A DNA stretch of 64,000 nt, taken from contig CM018690.1 in NCBI GenBank assembly GCA_009363875.1, forward strand, positions 10,342,788-10,406,787, read 5' to 3'. The stretch's first letter is position 1; the number at the start of each line of letters is the position of its first letter. The notes below the pieces were generated by a model. The model was not told where the DNA came from, did no database searches, and worked only from the letters and a program-made list of their open reading frames with translations. Both the position numbers and the translations under genes were made by a program. Shown piece after piece: positions 55,861-64,000 of the stretch. The stretch is from Mikania micrantha. Lineage: Eukaryota > Streptophyta > Magnoliopsida > Asterales > Asteraceae.

Positions 55861-56732
55861 TATGCATGTTATGAAACTATTTTGTGAAAATGATTTGATC
55901 TGACTATAGTCAGGTAAAGAATGTTTTAAGTCTCAACTACGGTTGAGAAGTAAATGATTTTTCAAAGTCTCGGCCGAGGTTGAGCATAGAATATGATTTT
56001 GAAGTCCTGGCTGCGGTTGGGCAAAAGTTGAGCACTGTGGCGCAAATCACTGTTTATGATTATGATGGTTTAAATGTTTTAAACCATGTTATGTATGAAT
56101 GAATGAGATATGTAAAGTAATGTTATGTAAATGATTGTTACGTAAAGAAGTCTTGTACCGGTATGAGTTGTCAACTTCGGTTGATAGTTAAAGAGTCTTG
56201 TGGAAACGCAAGCTTGTCGACTTTGTGTCGCCAGTTGAGGAAATCTTATGCATGCATGAGTTGTCAACTTCGGGTTGATAGTCATAGAGTCTTGTGCTGC
56301 ACAAGCATGCTGACTTCGGGTCAGCAGTTCAGGCTAAAGTTTCTGCACAGTATGATTAATGTTATGATGATATGTATGTTATGTATTGAATTATTTTATG
56401 TGATGATATGAATGGATAAAGATTTATTTAGAAATCTAACTTAGAACTCACCGGCATAAAGCTGACTTGTTTTACATGCATATCAGGTTGAATAGTTTGA
56501 GAAAAGATAACAAGATGGCTCATGGCATACGTTGAGGACTACCCTGGCATAGACTGGTTATATTATAGAACTTTTAGAGATGTGGGTTATGTGTTAATGT
56601 TTGTTCAGTATTTGTACATTATTTTATGTCGTTACCTTAAATTCCGCTGCCATAGTAATGTAGTTATGGTTTAAGGATTATGGGTTTGATGTTTTGCCAA
56701 CCGAGGGAACTCCCGGGACTTGGTGCCTCTCA
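55861..56732 (+). repeat. 5' LTR of Element E, second part, with hairpin array
   Basis: Resumes TATGCATGTTATGAAAC and ends GTGCCTCTCA. Hairpins: TCAAC-TTCG-GTTGA (56171-56184), CTTGTG-CTG-CACAAG (56291-56305), GCTGAC-TTCGG-GTCAGC (56309-56325). The inserted LTR copy has the same set, with CTTGTG-GAAA-CACAAG near 58770 where this LTR has the unpaired variant ACGCAAG. Confidence 0.85.
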
Positions 56733-56735
56733 AGT

Positions 56736-56748
56736 TGGTATTAGAGCA
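56736..56748 (+). promoter_or_regulatory. Primer-binding site of Element E (mutated)
   Basis: TGGTATTAGAGCA: the usual TGGTATCAGAGCC with a C-to-T change and a last-base change. Confidence 0.75.
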
Positions 56749-57066
56749 ATAGTTTGAGAGATCCGGTCATCCCTAATGCCTAGACTTAAACTGAAAATGG
56801 GACAGAATGATAAGAATGCCAGTCAAGGGTAGTTGGATGCCACGAGCATATCACCTTAGAGCTTTGTTATGTTTAAGATATAGAATAAAGTAGTATGATG
56901 TTGCGAATGATAATGTGTTCATGATTGGGAATGTTTAGAACTTATAAGTGAGGTAAATAGTTAATTACACTTGATCAGCGTCATTAACAATTTACAATGC
57001 TTATTACGTCCTGAATTATTACATTGATTGACACGCGGTTGTTTGCAATATGTATAGAAAACTAAA

Positions 57067-57120
57067 ATGGTAGGCGAAAAGAGAGAAGGTGGACATGGTA
57101 GAGGTCTAGGCCGACCACCT
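57067..57120 (+). pseudogene. First 18 codons of Element E gag
   Basis: ATG at 57067, reading MVGEKREGGHGRGLGRPPK, a basic Gly/Arg start of a chromovirus gag. It is cut at CCACCT|AAGCGGG by the inserted LTR copy. Confidence 0.65.
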
Positions 57121-59291
57121 AAGCGGGACCATTATAAGATAAAGTATGAACAAGATATAAGCTCATGAATATTAAAAATATATGAGCAAAGTAGAATGGG
57201 ATTTTGAAAATAGAACCTCAAAGTTCAAGGGCCATAAGTGTAAATTTCAAATTAATTCATACACTTAAATTATATATGAATGTGTTGGCAACGTAAAGAG
57301 ATCCAGAAGGCATTTTTGAAGCTTGAAGTGTACGCCATAATATCTGATCTGATCGTAAATATCTATAACAATATATATCTATTTTGATATAAGTAAAAGC
57401 ATTTAATATCTATCTCCTCGGCACCTTTTCTTTCTACGTTGAGAGATCGGCAAATTACAGTTGCTTCGCGCTGTAGCAAAGAATCTGGTAAGGCCCATTC
57501 CTTTGTAGTATTTAAGGGCTTAAATGGGGTTCGTACGGGCACGTACGGGTTTGTTACGGGTTCGTAAACAAGGTTGGATGCCACTCGGGTTGGCGCGAAG
57601 TTGCGATGATAGTCGTAGGGTGTTTGGGTGGGTGTTAAGTGTGCTTTTATATCACCGTAAACGTGTGTGTGGGTTTCGGTGTGTTGGTTTTGTATATCAT
57701 AGTACGTATGTATGAAGTCAATTCTGGATCGTGTGTTTCGAAACAGAGAATACACATGGTTGAATTATTCGAAAAAGAGAGTACACATGGTTGAATTATG
57801 CACATCAGGGTGTACATGGGGCATGCGTAAACACGTGATCATGCGTGAACTCTCTTTGAGCCATAAACTGTATGTAGATCATGATGCGATGGGTGTTTGG
57901 AATGGGTGATGTGTGTGTGCGTGAGTTTGGGATAGGTAGGAATAATCAAATATTTGGCCAAGTAAATGAGTGGTGTGTGATTGTGGATGGCTTCATGTGT
58001 GTAGATAGAAATGTAGTCTACATATTAGTGTGTGAGTTGTGTGTATTATATAAATCAAGAGCCAAGTGGGGGAGGGAGATTTGAGTTTAGGATACTTGTT
58101 TCGGTTAATCACACTGAAATAGAACCAACATGGGTTTCATGAGTTCGGTATGATTAGAATGGGATAAGTGCATGTAAATAAGAACGTGGTAAAGTTTATA
58201 GGTTATAATAAAATGCGAAATGGAAACGGATCCTTTAAGGCCGGCCCTAACCCTTTGAATTCTATGAGACGATTAATTAGACCATATGATAAAGTAAATG
58301 ATAATGTAATGTAGATTATTGAGCTTTCATCGGCTTGAGCACACGTGTAATATTCCAAAGTTATTGAGGGCAGAGTTTTGAACCAAGGTGAGTTCTTGGT
58401 AGCCCTATTTTAAATGTTTTATCATTTTGGGCCGGTATGCATGTTATGAAACTATTTTGTGAAAATGATTTGATCTGACTATGGTCAGGTAAAGAATGTT
58501 TTAATTCTCAACTACGGTTGAGAAGTAAATGATTTTTCAAAGTCTCGGCCGAGGTCGAGCATAGAATATGATTTTGAAGTCCCGGCTGCGGTTGGGCAAA
58601 AGTTGAGCACTGTGGTGCAGATCACTGTTTATGATTATGATGCTTTAAATGTTTTAAACCATGTTATGTATGAATGAATGAGATATTTAAAGTAATGTTA
58701 TGTGAATGATTGTTACGTAAAGAAGTCTTTTACCAGTATGAGCTGTCAACTTCGGTTGATAGTTAAAGAGTCTTGTGGAAACACAAGCATGTCGACTTTG
58801 TGTCGCCAGTTGAGGAAATATTATGCATGCATGAGTTGTCAACTTCGGGTAGATAGTCATAGAGTCTTGTGCTGCACAAGCATGCTGACTTCGGGTCAGC
58901 AGTTCAGGCTAAAGTTTCTGCACAGTATGATTAATGTTATGATGATATGTATGTTATGTATTGAATTATGTTATGTGATGATATGAATGGATAAAGATTT
59001 ATTTAGAAATCTAACTTAGAACTCACAAGCATAAAGCTGACTTGTTTTACATGCATATCAGGTTGAATATTTTGAGAAAGGATAACAGGATGGCTCGTGG
59101 CATACGTTGAGGACTACCCTGGCATAGACTGGCTATATTATAGAACTTTTAGAGATGTGGGTTATGTGTTAATGTTTGTTTAGTATTTGTACATTATTTT
59201 AAGTCGTTACCTTAAATTACGCTGCCATAGTAATGTAATTATGGTTTAAGGATTATGGGTTTGATGTTTTTCCAACCGAGGGGACTCCCGG
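57121..59291 (+). repeat. Extra truncated LTR copy spliced into gag of Element E
   Basis: Aligns with the 5' LTR from its base 213 (AAGCGGGACC, 51978) to near its end (CTCCCGGG). It lacks the first 212 bases and the last 15 or so. It has no solo-LTR insertion, and carries about 165 bases near 58195-58360 that the first copy lacks. No target duplication. The left junction shares AAGCGG with both partners. Confidence 0.8.
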
Positions 59292-59292
59292 G

Positions 59293-60098
59293 CTATGGAG
59301 GCAGTTATCACTATCAGTGAATGCCGGGAAGACCAAGCTGTGAAATTTGCAGCTCATTCATTTATTGAAGAAGCTCTACATTGGTGGAACACCGTCAAGC
59401 AGTCAAAGACCACTACTGATGTGGAGGGCTTGAAATGGGAGAACTTGAAGGACTTCGTTATGAAACATTTTTGTCCAAAGAATGAAATTGATAAAATCAA
59501 GCGAGAATTTCTGACATTGAAAGCTGGACGTATGAATCATCGCCAATACACTTCAAAATTTAATGAAATGTCATAATTGGTTCCCCATTTGGTAAACATG
59601 GAGGAACGTAGGACGAAATTATATGTGGAAGGAGTACCACCTAGAGTCCGCACACATGTGAAGGCGCATGCTCCCAGAACTTTTGAATCAGCCGTAGAAA
59701 TTAGCAGCATGGTCTGGGATGATGTGTTTGAAGCTGAACCAATAAAGGAGTAACCAAAACAAAAGTGGGCACCTGGATTCAAAAGAAACAGAAATGATAA
59801 ACCGAGACTCCCTATGAAAAAGCTTAAGGTAGAAGAATTTGAAACATGCACTAAGTGAGGAAGGAAACATGGGGGAGAATGTCGCCTGGGGACTACTTTG
59901 TACCACCGTTGTGGAAAAACTGGATATTTCTCTTATAATTGTCCAAGCATGCCAAAATGTTACAATTGTGGTGGACTCGGTCATGTGAGCAAGAATTGTT
60001 TTAAACCAAAGACAATACCTACTGAAGCCAACAAAACCGAAAGTAGCAAAGGAGGTGAGATGCAAAAGGCAAAAGCTTGTGCCTTTACTATGACAAAA
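59293..60098 (+). pseudogene. Gag (capsid and nucleocapsid) of Element E
   Basis: One continuous frame with three stops (TAA 59574, TAA 59751, TGA 59856). Capsid part: FAAHSFIEEALHWWNTV, then FCPKNEIDKIKREFL and YTSKF, the standard retrotransposon-gag signature. Nucleocapsid part: knuckles CX2CX4HX4C near 59902-59943 and 59959-60000 (CYNCGGLGHVSKNC). The TGA at 59856 replaces the second Cys of the CTKC half-finger (Element C has TGC there). The N-terminal codons are separated from this block by the LTR copy. Confidence 0.85.
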
Positions 60099-60553
60099 AA
60101 TCAGACATACAAAGACCCTGATGTGGTGACAGGTACATTCTTGATTAATGATATCCCTGCTTCAGTGCTATTTGATTCTGGTGCAAGTATGAGCTTTGTG
60201 GCTATTACTTTTGCGATAAAATGCGTGCTAATGTTAAAAAGATAGAACATGCCTTTAATATAGAAACTGCTCTTGGTAAATCCACTAGAGTAACGGAGGC
60301 CATTGATGATGATTGTTACATTGATATAGAAGGTCATAGATTCCCTGTTAAGTTGTTTCTGATTACGTTAGGAGGTTTTGATGTAGTCTTGGGCATGTAT
60401 TGGTTGGCCAAACATGAGGCTAACATTTTTTGTCGACGAAATATGATTTTCTTAATGGCTCTTAATGGGAGTTCAGTAACGGTTTACGGGGATAAAGTGT
60501 TCAACGTACCTAAAGTCATTTCAATGATTAAGGCGAGTGAATTTATGAGGTGA
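60099..60553 (+). pseudogene. Aspartic protease of Element E
   Basis: VVTGTFLINDIPASVLFDSGASMSFV carries the DSGA active site (LFDSGAS near 60171). After a frame change near 60225 the text continues with EGHRFPVKLFLI and the GFDVVLGMYWLAKHEA hallmark of plant Gypsy proteases, then stops at 60551. It would process the polyprotein in the particle. Confidence 0.85.
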
Positions 60554-60598
60554 GGGTGTGGGGCTTATTTGGCCTATGTTATCGATTAATAATCTAAG

Positions 60599-61486
60599 GT
60601 AAAAGAATTGGAAGACGTACTCGTGGTGTGTAACTTTCCTGATGTATTTCCTGAGGATTTGCCAGGAATTCCACCTGATCGGGAAATCGAATTCCAAATT
60701 GATGTTGTGCCAGGAGCTCAACTTGTCGCCAAGGCACCGTACCGTCTGGCTCCAACATAAATGAAAGAATTAATGACCCAACTACAAGACCTTCTATACA
60801 AAGGTTTTATACGACCAAGTGTGTCACCTTCGGGTGTAACAGTGTTGTTTGTAAAGAGAAAGGACGAAAGCATGAGAATGTGTATTGATTACAGAGAATT
60901 GAATAAGCTCACAATAAAGAACAAGTATCCGTTACCAAGAATTGATGACTTATTTGACCAATTGCAAAGGGCAAGCTGGTTTTCTAAAATCGATCTCAGA
61001 TCAGGGTATCATCAACTAAAGGTGAGAGAACAAGACAATACGAAGACAACATTTCGTACACGTTATGGACATTATGAGTTCCTTGTAATGTATTTCGGAT
61101 TAACAAACACTCCTGCTGCGTTTATGGATTTGATGAATCGGGTGTGCAGACCTATGTTAGACCGATCAGTGATTGTGTTCATTGATGATATTTTGATATA
61201 TTCAAAGAATGAAGGTGACCATGCGTGTCATATCTGGGAAGTTCTTGAAATGCTAAGAAGAGAAAAGCTTTATGCTAAGTTCTCTAAATGTGCCTTTTGG
61301 TTACGAGAAGTACAATTCCTAGGTCATGTTATTAGTCCAGAAGGCATAATGGTGGACCCAGCTAAAGTAGAAGCGGTAATGAAATGGAATCCTCCGAAAA
61401 CACCTACGGAAGTTCGTAGCTTTCTCGGACTAGCAGGTTACTGCAGAAGATTATCCAGGATTTCTCTAGGATTGCTACACCGTTGA
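60599..61486 (+). pseudogene. Reverse transcriptase of Element E
   Basis: Begins KELEDVLVVCNFPDVFPEDLPG. A TAA at 60758 interrupts APT..MKEL. An open block follows from 60761: YRELNKLTIKNKYPLP, FSKIDLRSGYHQLKV (first Asp), FGLTNTPAAFMDLMNRV and FIDDILIYS (catalytic DD). The thumb with FLGHVISPEGI runs to FLGLAGYCRR, where a one-base shift near 61445 ends the frame. All catalytic Asp residues are present. Confidence 0.92.
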
Positions 61487-61983
61487 CAAAATTGACTAGG
61501 AAAGAAGTAAAATATGATTGGGGTCCAACTCTGGTCCAAGCTTTTGAAGAATTGAAAAAGAGATTAACTGAAGCTCTTATCCTAGCATTACCGGATGGTA
61601 ATGAAGACATGGTTGTATACTCAGATGCGTCTTATCTAGGTTTGGGTTGTGTACTTATGCAAAGGGGAAAGGTAATAACATATGCCTCAAGACAATTGAA
61701 AACCCACAAGGCTAATTATCCAACACATGATTTGGAATTGGCTGCCGTGGTATTTGCTTTAAAAATTTGGAGGCATTATCTATATGGAGTCAAATGTACA
61801 ATTTACATGGATCATAAAAGCCTAAAATACTTCTTTGAACAAAAAGACTTGAATATGAGACAAAGAAGATGGCTTGAAGTACTTAAAGATTATGACTGTG
61901 AGATTTTGTATCACCCGGATAAGGCCAATGTGGTGGCTGATGCTCTAAGTCGCAAGACTGAACACCCTGCTATACGGGTTTAG
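61445..61983 (+). pseudogene. RNase H of Element E
   Basis: Open from 61483. Catalytic residues visible: D in VVYSDASYLGLG, E in DLELAAVVFALK, D in IYMDHKSLKYF, D in VADALSRK. Preceded by the connection segment with KEVKYDWGPT. Ends at TAG 61981, which interrupts the run into integrase. Confidence 0.92.
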
Positions 61984-61992
61984 TCTTACAGT

Positions 61993-63006
61993 TTGGTGAT
62001 AACCCCAGATTTCCTGAATGAGCTCAAGGATGCACAGAAGGAAGGACTAAAGGAAGAAAATGTTGGATTCGAAAAAATCTTTAGCCAAGTTAAAAGTCTA
62101 GAAGAAAATGAATTTGGTGTTAAGATCCGATTTGGTCGAATGTGGGTTCCACCAAATGGGGACATCAGGTCAAGGATTTTAGAAGAGGCGCATAATTCAC
62201 GTTATTCTATGCATCCTGGTGCAACGAAAATGTATCAAGACCTCCGAAAGGATTATTGGTGGCCAGGTATGAAGTTTAATGTAATGCAGTATGTTAACAA
62301 ATGTTTGACATGTGCACAAGTAAAGGTTGAACATTAGAAACCTTATGGTTATGTGCAACCTTTAGAAGTCCCAGAATGGAAGTGGGAACACATCACCATG
62401 GATTTTATTAACAAGTTGCCTCTTACGGCGAAACATCATGATGCTATTTGGGTGATTGTAGACCGATTAACGAAAAGTGCTCATTTCTTGCATGTAGGTG
62501 AGACTTATACGTCGGAGAAACTGTCTGAATTATTTGTGAAAGAAATAGTTACAAGACATGGAGTTCCAGTTTCTATAGTGTCCGATCGTGACACACGATT
62601 TGTTTCAAGATTCAGGAAACAGTTTCATGAATCGATGGGCGCAAGGCTCAATATCAGCACTGCGTATCATCCTCAGACCGACGGACAGTTTGAGAGGACT
62701 ATTCAAACCTTAGAGGATATGCTCAGAGCTTGTATTATTGATTTTGGTGGTAGTTGGGATGATCATTTACCGCTAGTGGAATTCTCGTACAACAACAGCT
62801 ACCATGCTAGTATTGGAATGCCACCATATGAAGCGTTGTATGGACGACGTTGTAGAATGCCTGTGTGTTGGGGAGGAGTAGGACAGAAAGAAGTGGGAAG
62901 CAAAGCTGCAGAATTAGATTTGACTGAAAAGCTCCAGCTAGTTAAAACACGAATGAAAGCTGCACATGACCGACAGAAGTCATATGCTGAGTCCAATAGA
63001 GTTTGA
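61993..63006 (+). pseudogene. Integrase (zinc-binding and catalytic core) of Element E
   Basis: HHCC domain: H in HNSRYSMHPG and CLTCAQVK, with a TAG at 62335 where Element A has CAG. Core: D in ITMDFINKLP, D in VSDRDTRF, E in GQFERTIQTLED, so the DDE triad is complete. FSYNNSYHAS and GRRCRMPVCW follow. The frame is lost at 63004 near SYAESNR. Confidence 0.92.
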
Positions 63007-63430
63007 GGTAGGTGATCAGGTACTGTTAAAAGTTTCACCATGGAAAGGAGTTATTCGATTCAGGAAAAGAGGAAAGCTGAGTCCGAGATTTATTGGACCT
63101 TTTCGAATAATGTCACGGGTCGGTAAGGTAGCTTACCGATTAGATTTTCCAGATGAACTGAATGGAATTCACCCGAAATTTCACGTTTCACACTTGACAA
63201 AATGTCAATCAGATGACGTAACATATGTGCCGTTAAATGATATTGAAGTTGATGAAAGGTTGAACTACATAGAAGAACCGGTGACAATTGTTGACACGAA
63301 AGAAAAACAATTACGTAACAAGACGATTAAACAAGTTAAGGTTCAGTGGAAACACCGAAAAGGATCTGAGGCTACATGGGAGACTAAAGACGAGATGAAA
63401 CGACTCTACCCACATTCGTTTGAAACGTAA
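62999..63430 (+). pseudogene. Integrase C-terminus and chromodomain of Element E
   Basis: In the next frame: FEVGDQVLLKVSPWKGV, the GPY/F-like FIGPFRI, the HPKFHVSHL segment, then chromodomain VQWKHRKGSEATWET ending YPHSFET. The chromodomain is thought to guide integration to heterochromatin in this group, which agrees with the heavy nesting seen here. Confidence 0.9.
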
Positions 63431-63455
63431 CAGGTTTCGAGGACTAAACCTATTG

Positions 63456-63470
63456 TAAAGAGGGTAGACT
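63456..63470 (+). promoter_or_regulatory. Polypurine tract, Element E
   Basis: TAAAGAGGGTAGACT directly before TGTAACAACTG; compare AAGGAGGGTAGATT in Element C. Confidence 0.8.
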
Positions 63471-64000
63471 TGTAACAACTGTAAATTTCGGTAACCGTTT
63501 ATGCCAAAATTTTACATAAACGTTCTAAAGTAATTACGATCAAAATGATATAAACGATAAAAATATCTGATAATGTATGGACACGTTATAAAGCCTATTA
63601 ATAACGTGTAAAAATTTTGTGACCGTTTGGGTTCGAAATTTTTATTAACGTTCCCGAAGTGATTACGATCACATTAGTATAAGCGGGAACATTATACGAT
63701 AAAGTATGAACATGATATATGCTCGTGAATATTAAAAATATGTGAGCAAAGTAGAAGGGGGTTTTAAAATAGAACCTTAAAGTTCAAGGGCCCTGAGTGT
63801 AAATTTCAAATTAATTCATACACTTGAATTATATATGAATGTGTTGGCAACGTAAAAGAGATCCAGAAAGCATTTTTGAAGCTTGAAGTGTACGCCATAA
63901 TATCTGATCTGATCGTAAATATCTATAACAATATATATCTACTTTGATATAAGTAAAAGCATTTAATATCTATCTCCTCGGCACCTTTTCTTTCTACGTT
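63471..64000 (+). repeat. 3' LTR of Element E (first 530 bp, cut by window end)
   Basis: Matches 51766 onward through CGGCACCTTTTCTTTCTACG. The remainder and the target duplication are outside the window. Confidence 0.9.

Larger units (their letters stand above)
51766..64000 (+). mobile_element. Element E: Ty3/Gypsy chromovirus, near complete but mutated, runs off the window
   Basis: 5' LTR 51766-56732 (interrupted by a solo LTR), mutated primer site, gag start, an inserted LTR copy (57121-59291), gag, protease, RT, RNase H, integrase, chromodomain, purine tract, and the first 530 bases of the 3' LTR. All domains are recognisable in Ty3/Gypsy order. At least five nonsense codons and several frameshifts make it inactive. 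Confidence 0.9.

Noticed and set aside
59537..60065. Minus-strand frames opposite gag
   Set aside because: Shadows of the gag coding strand with no independent motif.

Overview
The window is a piece of plant nuclear genome, probably from a daisy-family (Asteraceae) eudicot. It is made almost entirely of transposable elements nested inside one another. I see no convincing host gene. The evidence is chromodomain-bearing Ty3/Gypsy pol remnants, several LTR families with initiator-tRNA-Met primer sites, Helitrons with A|TC...CTAG|T ends, a hAT-type MITE and a plant SINE-like tail. The Asteraceae assignment is inference: the protein at 32773-34158 resembles a family I remember mainly from Tanacetum-type annotations.

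Layout. (1) 535-2689 is an old LTR remnant. (2) Element A, 2695-25011, is a Ty3/Gypsy chromovirus with 4.6-kb LTRs and TSD ACACG. It has a zinc-knuckle-only gag reading frame, a wrecked reverse transcriptase, and a broken integrase with a chromodomain. (3) Element B, 14741-24324, sits inside the 3' LTR of A with TSD TGAAA. Its two LTRs are 2902 bp each and look identical, and its 3780-bp interior has no coding capacity, so it is a LARD-type non-autonomous element. (4) 25318-26330 holds a SINE tail split by a hAT MITE (TSD GTTGTTGT). (5) 26341-35967 is a tandem segmental duplication of a foldback MITE, an AT-rich inverted-repeat element and a minus-strand retroelement gene. One gene copy is broken and one is intact, and each has its own TATA box and a dense TTCGGAAG-type motif cluster. 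(6) 36464-37797 is a reversed, decayed LTR whose hairpin unit has expanded into a 48-bp minisatellite. (7) Element C, 37803-48938, TSD ACGTA, is a second capsid-less chromovirus. Element D (40270-43236, TSD TGTTA, internally deleted) is nested in it. (8) 48944-51580 is a reversed LTR remnant carrying two Helitrons of one family and a foldback MITE. (9) Element E, 51766 to beyond 64000, is a near full-length but mutated chromovirus. A solo LTR (53115-55855, TSD GCTGG) lies in its 5' LTR, and a second truncated LTR is spliced into its gag gene.

The most interesting signal is not protein coding. Elements B, C, D and E carry arrays of short RNA hairpins in their LTRs, and B also has one in its interior. 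Their stems change in a base-pair-preserving way from copy to copy while loop length, and often loop sequence, stays fixed. Element B has six hairpins with an 18-nt loop (16354-16715 plus 20279) and eleven 14-nt CCNN-N6-NNGG hairpins (18275-19011). C and E have CTTGTG/CACAAG and UUCG-tetraloop hairpins. D has CGCG-TAC-CGCG hairpins. This pattern suggests selection on RNA or single-stranded DNA structure in elements that have lost most of their proteins.
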